DNA from: an uncultured Lachnospiraceae bacterium
GTDB lineage: Bacteria; Bacillota; Clostridia; Lachnospirales; Lachnospiraceae
Direction: 5' to 3'
Assembly: GCA_937901625.1 (NCBI GenBank)
Contig: CALDIE010000218.1
Span: 1-5,383 of the forward strand
Length of the DNA stretch: 5,383 nucleotides
Positions 1 to 5,383 of this stretch are shown here, piece after piece (positions within the stretch are counted from its first letter, which is position 1; each line of letters begins with the position of its first letter). Below the pieces are notes generated by a model. The model was not told the origin of the DNA. It ran no database searches and saw only the letters and a list, made by a program, of their open reading frames with translations. A program made the translations under genes and the position numbers.

Positions 1-468
1 AAAGGCAAGTGTCGGAACACTCCTGTACTCTCTTGCAAAATCAGACAGAACAGCAATAACGTTTATGAGTTTTTTTCTGACAAGCTGCAGACCTTCGCGC
101 ATTATGATGATGTCGGTATTATCCCCGACGTAACAGCTTGTGGCACCGAGATGGATTATTCCCGCAGCTTTCGGACACTGGACGCCGTATGCGTACACAT
201 GGCTCATAACATCATGTCTTACGAGTTTTTCTCTCTCTTTTGCCACATCATAATTGATATCGTCCCGGTGACTCTTTAATTCCTCGATCTGCTCCGGTGT
301 GATGACAGGCTCGCCGTCTTTACTAAGACCAAGCTCCATCTCCGTTTCCGCAAGCGCGATCCAAAGTCTTCTCCATGTTCTGAATTTCATATCCTGTGAG
401 AAGATATACTGCATCTCCTGACTGGAATAACGTTCTGATAAGGGGCTGATATATGCATCTGTTCCCAT
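1..468 (-). CDS. purB: Adenylosuccinate lyase PurB, N-terminal third (cut by left edge)
   Basis: Partial gene: 156 codons from the ATG at 468-466 to the window edge, with the rest beyond base 1. The enzyme belongs to the fumarase/aspartase superfamily. It acts in the cytosol on two purine steps: SAICAR to AICAR plus fumarate, and adenylosuccinate to AMP plus fumarate. Visible marks are the N-terminal ISPLSERY (residues 7-14), the conserved RHDVM at 84-88 with the His that matches a catalytic-site histidine of the family, and HLGATSCYVGDNTD at 106-119. This last block is nearly identical to the human-type ADSL branch, so the protein belongs to that branch and not to the Bacillus type. The reading stops at PTLAF, just before the expected THFQPAQ block, so the second catalytic His and the mobile Ser loop are not visible. 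A strong Shine-Dalgarno site precedes the ATG. The gene lies about 100 bases downstream of the TPR gene and probably has its own promoter. Confidence 0.96.
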   Translation of the reverse strand, partial: MGTDAYISPLSERYSSQEMQYIFSQDMKFRTWRRLWIALAETEMELGLSKDGEPVITPEQIEELKSHRDDINYDVAKEREKLVRHDVMSHVYAYGVQCPKAAGIIHLGATSCYVGDNTDIIIMREGLQLVRKKLINVIAVLSDFAREYRSVPTLAF

Positions 469-477
469 TCTTTCATT

Positions 478-483
478 CTCCTT
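478..483 (-). promoter_or_regulatory. Ribosome-binding site of purB
   Basis: On the minus strand this reads AAGGAG, nine bases upstream of the ATG at 468-466. It fixes that ATG as the purB start. A second ATG a few bases upstream (475-473) is in another frame and does not encode a PurB-like sequence. Confidence 0.8.
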
Positions 484-511
484 TCAATACCTTTTTTGGG
501 GCATCGCTGCC

Positions 512-520
512 ATTTTAACA
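512..520 (-). promoter_or_regulatory. Candidate extended -10 promoter element for purB
   Basis: The minus strand reads TGTTAAAAT, which fits an extended -10 (TG-n-TAAAAT, five of six matches to TATAAT). It would start a transcript near base 505, with a leader of roughly 35-40 bases before the purB ATG. No good -35 hexamer lies 16-18 bases upstream (the bases there read TATAAA/CTATAA). An exact TTGACA occurs at 550-545, but 27 bases away, too far to pair with this -10. The call therefore rests on the extended -10 and its position only. Confidence 0.4.
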
Positions 521-546
521 TAAAACCCGTTGATTTATAGTGAATG

Positions 547-561
547 TCAAAATTATTTTGA
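547..561. repeat. 15-base AT-rich inverted repeat upstream of purB
   Basis: A perfect 7-base inverted repeat around one central base: TCAAAAT-T-ATTTTGA read on the plus strand. It sits in the gap between the TPR gene and purB and overlaps the TTGACA hexamer at 545-550. It is too AT-rich, and lacks the trailing T-run, to act as an intrinsic terminator. A dimeric regulator site is possible but not shown. Confidence 0.5.
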
Positions 562-570
562 AAACGAATA

Positions 571-1407
571 TCACTCCGACATGCAATTGCGGTAGGTTTC
601 TTTGATATATTCCGTCTCCGCGTCCATTCCCAGTTCGTACTCATCGATATTGCCCTGATCCATAAGACCCTGCAGACGGCGCATGCGCCTGTATTCCTCC
701 GATACCAGCCACTCATTTTCCGCTGTTTCCATATCTTTCTCCACCTGATCGCTGATATAGGCAAAGTCCTGAGTGATCATCCGGTACTTTCTGTACTCCT
801 TCTCGGTAAGATACATCTTTTTCGCGACATACGACGCGTAACGGTATTCATCGAGATCCACCATGGAAAAGGCTTTTTCAAAATATGAGTCCGCCTGTTC
901 AAAGCAAAACATTCCCGAATATACAACGCCTAAATGGTAATAGATCCTGGCTCTTGTCTCTAAGGTCAAAGCCTCCGAAAACTCATTTAAAAGATGCTGG
1001 TAGGATTTAAATGCCAGCGCATAGCGGTGGTTCTTTAAAAAATGCTCCGCCAGCACGTACTCCTTCTGGGCTTTGGATGTATGCCTCGTCGCTACGATCA
1101 CACGGCGGATGTCGCCTGACTCCTCTGACGTAACATAGTTTGTCGAAGATAAGATCTCTTCGGCAAATCCTTCCAGGCGATCGCCCGAGCGCAATCTTTC
1201 CCGTAAGCGCCCGGCCAGATCCGGCAAACTGCATTCTTCCTCGAGCCAGTCCGCCAGTTCCGGACAGGCAAAGCTCTCATCCAGAAGATACGCGTTATTG
1301 CATATATAGTAGCAAAGCTCCTCGACGCAATATACGCGGATATATGTATTTTTTATGGTGTATGCCGTCCCGGCATATCGCCCCACGCATTGAAAGATCC
1401 TGCCCAT
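571..1407 (-). CDS. Hypothetical helical protein with two TPR-like repeats
   Basis: A 278-residue protein that I cannot name. It appears soluble: no signal peptide and no membrane-length hydrophobic stretch. The N-terminal part (about 22-75) is rich in Cys, aromatic and acidic residues and includes EELCYYICNNAYLLDE and ELADWLEEE; it looks like a small helical domain. The middle contains two TPR-like helix pairs, about 118-145 (Y-x-L-A-E-H-F, then A-x-A-F-K-S-Y) and 155-184 (Y-Y-H-L-G, then E-Q-A-x-x-Y-F-E-K-A-F), the second being the clearer match. The C-terminal 80 residues are highly charged and probably one or two long helices, ending in a TGA stop. The start is an ATG, 11 bases after the stop of the DUF5716 gene, with a GAGAGGA site touching that stop, so the two are very likely co-transcribed and translationally coupled. 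TPRs usually bind other proteins, so a partner or adaptor role for the two upstream products is a reasonable inference. Confidence 0.88.
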   Translation of the reverse strand: MGRIFQCVGRYAGTAYTIKNTYIRVYCVEELCYYICNNAYLLDESFACPELADWLEEECSLPDLAGRLRERLRSGDRLEGFAEEILSSTNYVTSEESGDIRRVIVATRHTSKAQKEYVLAEHFLKNHRYALAFKSYQHLLNEFSEALTLETRARIYYHLGVVYSGMFCFEQADSYFEKAFSMVDLDEYRYASYVAKKMYLTEKEYRKYRMITQDFAYISDQVEKDMETAENEWLVSEEYRRMRRLQGLMDQGNIDEYELGMDAETEYIKETYRNCMSE

Positions 1408-1412
1408 ATCGA

Positions 1413-1419
1413 TCCTCTC
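1413..1419 (-). promoter_or_regulatory. Ribosome-binding site overlapping the upstream stop codon
   Basis: The minus strand reads GAGAGGA five bases before the ATG at 1407-1405. Its first G is the last base of the TAG that ends the DUF5716 gene (1421-1419). This fixes the start of the TPR gene and points to translational coupling. Confidence 0.75.
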
Positions 1420-2741
1420 TATAATTCAAATTCATTGGTCCAGACCAGACCGCTCGAAGGGAAGAACTCCCCAAAACCGAGGTCGGTCACAACGATCCTT
1501 ACTAACGCCTCCGACAACATCCGCACTTCCAGATGGACTCTGGAAGCCCTGGGCGGGCGCACCGGCATACCTGTCAGATGGATGATCACTTCCCTCATCT
1601 TCTTTCCGTCCAGGGGGGTTACGATGATCTGTAAGGAATCCTCCTGATCCAGGATCAGGTCGCATTCGCGGAAGGAATCATACCAGTTCTTTCCGGCATC
1701 CAGAAGGACCATGTACGAATTGATATTCTCCCTGACCACTTCCATGCCGAGGTTGTACTTTAACTTGTCTTTTCCCAAAAAGACATGGTGCTTCTCAACT
1801 TCATACGCCACCAGTTTGTCTTTTGCCCCGTAACAGGCGCCTTTGCTGTATAAGTTGTTCCCGCGAAAAGCGCGCCGTCCCCTACAGAGGTATTTAAGAG
1901 ACTCGGGATACCAGTCTCCTTCAAATCCATCTCCCAACAGATATACGGAAGAACAGATCCTCCCGTCCAGGAATGAGTACAGGATCGTTCGCAACTCCTG
2001 ATCCTTTTGCTCTTTCCTGCCCTCCGGCGATCTGGCGTATACAAAGTCCTCCGGAAGAAAATCCGGAAACCACTGCTCTTTCATCAGCAAAACCACCGGA
2101 TGCGTCTGATTGTTTTTCTGGAACATCATTACGTGCATGCCACGATTTTGCATATCACACACCAATACATCGTGATTCCAGAGTTCCGGCGATTGCTGAA
2201 GGATATAATGGTATACACTCTCCGCATGAGACTGGAAATACACTCTCTCCGGTTTGATGCGAAGTGTGGCGATAGCCTTGGATAAAGCCTCGATCATGGC
2301 TCCGTCCGGCTCTTCGATCGTGATCACGATCGCTGCCACTTTTTCCAGCGACGCAAAACCGGATGCTCTCGAAAGACAGCGTTTTAAGAACAGCGCCAGC
2401 AGATCGACCGGATTGTAATCCTTTGCCTCCACTTCCACGAAATTGCCTTCCCTTGCGCGATTTAAAAGATGATCGATCAAAAAGCCGTCATTCTCCTGTA
2501 CAAGGCTTAAGGCTTCTTCGCCGTATGTCCAGAGATCCTCCCCGTATTTTTTTGCCAGCACTGCCGGTATTAACAAACGTTCTCCCTGATCATCCAAAGC
2601 AACCGTTTCCGGTTCTTTGTCCTGTACGGACATATAGCTGATCTGAGCGTAATCGTCGCTTAAATCGATTCCCAGGGTAACACGGTCTTTTGACACATCC
2701 TTTGATACCCTCTCTATTGCACCCTTGATTCCCTCGATCAA
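1419..2741 (-). CDS. DUF5716-type protein, diverged actin-fold/Hsp70-like ATPase
   Basis: A 440-residue cytosolic protein that I recognise from memory as the DUF5716 family of Lachnospiraceae; its function is unknown. Residues 21-36 (VTLGIDLSDDYAQISY) resemble phosphate-1 of actin/Hsp70 folds, with Asp26 in the place of the conserved Asp. Residues 165-181, around AESVYHY, fit the connect-1 helix. VLVCDMQNRGMHVMMF (192-207) has the phosphate-2 layout, with Asp196 but without the usual Gly-Gly-Gly/Thr. SSVYLLGDGF (264-273) and NLYSKGACYGA (296-306) fit the adenosine-site GxG strand and the following helix (compare the xAxGAA end of Hsp70). The last 65 residues, with LTGMPVRPPRASRVHLEV (389-406) then DLGFGE, resemble the end of the Hsp70 beta substrate-binding domain; there is no helical lid. 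The start is TTG with a good Shine-Dalgarno, and an in-frame TAG four codons upstream rules out a longer form. Whether ATP is hydrolysed cannot be told from the sequence. Confidence 0.9.
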   Translation of the reverse strand: MIEGIKGAIERVSKDVSKDRVTLGIDLSDDYAQISYMSVQDKEPETVALDDQGERLLIPAVLAKKYGEDLWTYGEEALSLVQENDGFLIDHLLNRAREGNFVEVEAKDYNPVDLLALFLKRCLSRASGFASLEKVAAIVITIEEPDGAMIEALSKAIATLRIKPERVYFQSHAESVYHYILQQSPELWNHDVLVCDMQNRGMHVMMFQKNNQTHPVVLLMKEQWFPDFLPEDFVYARSPEGRKEQKDQELRTILYSFLDGRICSSVYLLGDGFEGDWYPESLKYLCRGRRAFRGNNLYSKGACYGAKDKLVAYEVEKHHVFLGKDKLKYNLGMEVVRENINSYMVLLDAGKNWYDSFRECDLILDQEDSLQIIVTPLDGKKMREVIIHLTGMPVRPPRASRVHLEVRMLSEALVRIVVTDLGFGEFFPSSGLVWTNEFEL

Positions 2742-2747
2742 AACCTG

Positions 2748-2752
2748 CTCCT
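2748..2752 (-). promoter_or_regulatory. Ribosome-binding site deciding a TTG start
   Basis: The minus strand reads AGGAG, six bases upstream of the TTG at 2741-2739. The in-frame TAG at 2753-2751 partly overlaps it. There is no ATG in the first 30 codons of this frame, so this TTG is the best start for the DUF5716 gene; the GTG at codon 16 lies too close to the conserved GIDL block and would remove a predicted helix. Confidence 0.78.
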
Positions 2753-2755
2753 ATC

Positions 2756-2770
2756 CGCGGTTTCTCCGCG
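2756..2770 (-). other. Small GC-rich hairpin just upstream of the DUF5716 ribosome-binding site
   Basis: The minus strand reads CGCGG-AGAAA-CCGCG, a perfect 5-base-pair GC stem with a 5-base loop, ending three bases before AGGAG. There is no T-run after it, so it is not a terminator. It could slow ribosome loading or stabilise an mRNA end; chance is also possible for a stem this short. Confidence 0.4.
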
Positions 2771-2775
2771 TCCAC

Positions 2776-2803
2776 ATTTTACTGTTCTTCTTTCCAAATT
2801 CAA
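2776..2803 (-). promoter_or_regulatory. Possible internal promoter for the DUF5716-TPR pair
   Basis: On the minus strand TTGAAT (2803-2798) and TAAAAT (2781-2776) are separated by 16 bases, which matches a housekeeping sigma promoter at four of six and five of six positions. A start site would fall near base 2769, about 28 bases before the TTG. It lies in the 104-base gap after the DUF5717 gene, where an internal promoter would be reasonable, but the A-rich purine composition could produce such a match by chance. Confidence 0.33.
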
Positions 2804-2845
2804 TTCCGCTCGTGATAAAGTCTTTCAGACCGGCTGTCTTTTCGC

Positions 2846-5383
2846 TCAGTCGATATTTCCAAACATCCGATCCACCAGGAAATTCCGCTTTAAGTACTGT
2901 GCCTGAAGATTTTCATAGGTCACATCATCCCTCATGCAGCGGCTGATCGCGATGTTATTGACCATTCCGAAGCGATCTTCCATATTGCCTGTTCCGTTAT
3001 CTTTCAACTGTAAGCTCCCGGACTGCAACAGGCGCTCCACTCTACCGTCCTCCTCCGTGATGTAGTAGATTACTTTTTCCCCGTAGAAGAGGATAAAGGA
3101 CTTGATATATACTCCGCCATAAACATGCAGCATCTCCTCTTTCCTGTATTCGGAAATAAGGGTCTGACCGCCGGATCCGGGCTTTTCAAAAACATAGTGT
3201 AAAACCACGCGGCGTTTTTCCTTGCCGTGGTACTCGATATAACTCTGCCCTTCCAGCAGCCTGTACATCGGCATCATGGATTTAAACTCCGTAAAGAAAG
3301 GAAGGAAGATACCCTTTTGCCACATACGGTCGAGCATCTGGCTGATCATGGTCTTCTCCTCCTCTAAAAGTTTTCCGTTTTCAAGGCGTTTTAAGGACAG
3401 CTTCAGATACGCCAATATGCTTACGGTATGCACCGCTTCACCCATTCTCCAGAGATATCCCACACGGTCAAAGACGGTCTCGTCGATCTCCTCTTCCCGG
3501 ACGTAGTAGTCATAGGATAATTTTCTGACAAAGGCCAGCTCCAGATCCATACCGGGCGTATGCTGGACGTAACTTAAGTACACATCCGCCTTATCCTTGA
3601 TCTCCGTGCCTGTATAAAGGAGCTGGATCAGCATCTTCTCAAGAAGGCTTTGAACTTCCAGACCAAAAGAATCCGCCGCTCTCCAGAGGTTCTTTAACTG
3701 CTGCACATTACCCTGAAAGTACAACAGCAGATAATTTAAGATCAGCTCATCATACTTTCCGATTTCAAATAATCCCTCACAAACCTTTAACAGATCCTCC
3801 CTGTAGGAATAATCGCTTCGGGCAAGCAGGCGGTCGCAGAGTCTTACCAGCACCTTATAATCGATCCCCTCCATGCCGGCTGTCATCACCCACTCAAAAG
3901 CCTTATCGTACATTCCGCGGGCAACCATGATGCGCACGCAGATCTCACGCTCGTTCCGATCCGTCTCCAGAGGCTCAAATCGCATCAGCAATCCGTCGAG
4001 CTCGGCTATCATATCATGGTCAAAGTAGTATTCCGCCAGATTGATCATCAATAGCAGACGGTATTGCTCCGTGATCTCTTCTCTCGTGGAAAGCCATAAC
4101 AATACCCTTTCATTCTCCGGGGTTACCACAGCCTGTACTTCACTGCTCTCTGAGATAAAGACCGCAGGACCTAACTCCGGCTCGATGCTTTCCATCTCAT
4201 ACCGCATATCGTACGGTACGCGCATGATCCTTCGCTGGTCATAGAATTCCGGATCCGCAAAGCGGTTTCCGTACACATCCTCCAAGAGTACGCAATACTC
4301 ATTTCCGTATACGGGAAGAACCACCCGTCCTCTGAAGATCGGATAGACAACCTCACCCTCGATGTTTTTGTTGATGACAACCGCGTTGATCATCTCCCCG
4401 GAAAAGACGGTGATCTCCTCATAGAATAAAAGATCCGAATAAGCCAGGGACACATCGCCCAGACTCATATATTCCGGCAATATCTTTTCATAGATCAGTG
4501 CCAGATTGTCATCCAGATTCCGGCGTCTTATCTGCTCTAAAGCAAAATCCTTGATATGCGGCAGGTACTCCTCATACAGATCCGGATAGGCCTCCTTGTT
4601 TTTAAGTACATTAGCGTATAAAAAGGCCGTTCTCTCCGTCCCGAGATTGGAACGATACACAAAATACATCAAAACGATCTTCGGAAGAGCCCCCTCGTAA
4701 TCCGGAGCAATACTGAGCATATAATACTCATACAGTTTGGTTAAGCGTAACTCCGCATCGATCCCCGCTTCGTACCAGCGGAAATACTCTTCTCCGATAC
4801 AGTTGCCCTTCATCAGCATGTTACAGATGGTCTCTAAGGTTGTTTCCGCAGGATCATCCTCATAGCAAACGCACAACATGTTGTAGATTTCCCGGGAAAA
4901 AGTTCTGTGCTCCCCTGCCAGATAGACAAACCTGCGCCTTAAATCTCTCGTCATCACGCCCTGACGTAATACAAAGGAAAAAAAAGACATCTCAAAGTCG
5001 GTTAACTTTGTCAAAAGCATCGGGTCTTCGAGCACCACAAGAAGCATCTCCAGATACAGAACCGGGCTTACATTTCCATAGATATACTGCTGCCGGATCA
5101 GCTCCAGCTTCTTCTCCTTATGACGCACAAAATCCTGTTTTAAATACATCAAAAGCCAGGCCAGGCGCCAGTTTCCCTCGTCACGAATATAAAAATACTC
5201 CGTGCGGTCGGCGTACGCTTTGGTCAGCTTATCATCCTTGCCGATCAGCGTCTTTAAGTATCCGTAGTAACATTCCATCTGAGGTTCGAATTCCTTTTCC
5301 CCCATCAGAAATCCCACTCTCTCAAGGATACCGGCCGCATCCTCCTGCCTCTTTTCCAAAATCAGCAGATGTGCCTGGTAAAG
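2846..5383 (-). CDS. DUF5717-type giant helical-repeat protein, C-terminal 845 residues (cut by right edge)
   Basis: The frame is open from the window edge to the TGA at 2848-2846. The TTG at 5359 has no ribosome-binding site and open frame on both sides, so it is not taken as a start. I recognise the protein from memory as the DUF5717 family, whose members I recall as well over 1,000 residues; function unknown. Counting from the first visible residue, about 1-320 are amphipathic helices in a solenoid-like series rich in Leu, Tyr and Glu. About 325-395 form a beta-rich segment (NAVVINKNIEGEVVYPIFRG, then YCVLLEDVYGNRF). About 410-710 return to helical repeats, one TPR-like (IMVARGMYDKAFEWV). 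About 713-793 are again beta-rich (RRVVLHYVFEKPG, YGGVYIKSFILFYGEKVIYYI), followed by a 50-residue tail. No signal peptide is visible (the N-terminus is missing) and no membrane segment or catalytic motif is evident. A scaffold role with the downstream Hsp70-like and TPR proteins is my inference. Confidence 0.88.
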   Translation of the reverse strand, partial: LYQAHLLILEKRQEDAAGILERVGFLMGEKEFEPQMECYYGYLKTLIGKDDKLTKAYADRTEYFYIRDEGNWRLAWLLMYLKQDFVRHKEKKLELIRQQYIYGNVSPVLYLEMLLVVLEDPMLLTKLTDFEMSFFSFVLRQGVMTRDLRRRFVYLAGEHRTFSREIYNMLCVCYEDDPAETTLETICNMLMKGNCIGEEYFRWYEAGIDAELRLTKLYEYYMLSIAPDYEGALPKIVLMYFVYRSNLGTERTAFLYANVLKNKEAYPDLYEEYLPHIKDFALEQIRRRNLDDNLALIYEKILPEYMSLGDVSLAYSDLLFYEEITVFSGEMINAVVINKNIEGEVVYPIFRGRVVLPVYGNEYCVLLEDVYGNRFADPEFYDQRRIMRVPYDMRYEMESIEPELGPAVFISESSEVQAVVTPENERVLLWLSTREEITEQYRLLLMINLAEYYFDHDMIAELDGLLMRFEPLETDRNEREICVRIMVARGMYDKAFEWVMTAGMEGIDYKVLVRLCDRLLARSDYSYREDLLKVCEGLFEIGKYDELILNYLLLYFQGNVQQLKNLWRAADSFGLEVQSLLEKMLIQLLYTGTEIKDKADVYLSYVQHTPGMDLELAFVRKLSYDYYVREEEIDETVFDRVGYLWRMGEAVHTVSILAYLKLSLKRLENGKLLEEEKTMISQMLDRMWQKGIFLPFFTEFKSMMPMYRLLEGQSYIEYHGKEKRRVVLHYVFEKPGSGGQTLISEYRKEEMLHVYGGVYIKSFILFYGEKVIYYITEEDGRVERLLQSGSLQLKDNGTGNMEDRFGMVNNIAISRCMRDDVTYENLQAQYLKRNFLVDRMFGNID

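Noticed and set aside
469..570. Possible intrinsic terminator between the TPR gene and purB
   Set aside because: No GC-rich stem followed by a T-run is present; the only palindrome is AT-rich. Read-through into purB cannot be excluded.
561..571. AAAACGAATAT, resembling half of a Bacillus PurBox, upstream of purB
   Set aside because: No inverted partner with the expected spacing exists between here and purB, and the CCGAAC core is not matched, so a PurR site is not supported.
387..764. Minus-strand open frame of 125 codons running through the start of purB and the end of the TPR gene
   Set aside because: It overlaps two better-supported genes in another frame, and its sequence is Trp/Arg-rich without domain character, as expected of a shadow frame.
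2363..2641. Plus-strand open frames of 60-94 codons across the DUF5716 gene (also near 1140-1424, 1390-1647, 1973-2285)
   Set aside because: All are antisense to a well-supported gene, rich in Pro/Ser/Arg, with no ribosome-binding site that stands out and no recognisable family.
2590..2775. Minus-strand 61-codon frame starting with GTG in the gap before the DUF5716 gene
   Set aside because: Most of it overlaps the DUF5716 gene in another frame, and the protein has no family character. The SD at 2752-2748 serves the TTG start instead.
5357..5359. TTG at 5359 as the start of the DUF5717 gene
   Set aside because: The frame is open to the window edge with protein-like helical sequence before it (LYQAHLLIL), there is no Shine-Dalgarno site, and the family is longer than this; the gene is partial instead.

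Overview
The window looks like a chromosomal segment of a Clostridia bacterium, most likely a Lachnospiraceae species. The G+C content appears moderate. The first gene to the left is a purB of the type found in that family, and the rest is a run of genes from families (DUF5716, DUF5717) that I associate with Lachnospiraceae. These family assignments come from memory of protein sequence and were not checked by a search. Every gene I can support lies on the minus strand, so transcription runs from right to left.

In transcription order: (1) bases 5383-2846 hold the C-terminal 845 residues of a very large DUF5717-type protein, whose start lies beyond the right edge. It is mostly alpha-helical repeat, with one beta-rich segment in the middle and a second near the C-terminus. 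(2) A 104-base gap (2742-2845) carries a possible internal promoter, a small hairpin, a good Shine-Dalgarno site and a puzzling open stretch in frame with the next gene. (3) Bases 2741-1419 encode a 440-residue DUF5716-type protein with a TTG start. It reads as a diverged actin-fold/Hsp70-like nucleotide-binding protein with a short C-terminal segment resembling the beta substrate-binding domain of Hsp70. (4) Bases 1407-571 encode a 278-residue helical protein with two TPR-like repeats; its ribosome-binding site overlaps the stop codon of gene 3. (5) After about 100 bases with a candidate promoter, bases 468-1 encode the first 156 residues of adenylosuccinate lyase (PurB), cut by the left edge.

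Genes 1-3 are the interesting part. A giant helical scaffold, a degenerate Hsp70-like ATPase fold and a small TPR protein in one tight minus-strand run suggest a conserved multi-protein assembly, perhaps a chaperone-like or scaffolded ATPase system. I know of no described function for it. purB is ordinary metabolism, probably with its own promoter. I see no mobile elements, CRISPR arrays, RNA genes or convincing intrinsic terminators, and there is no gene-free stretch longer than about 105 bases.
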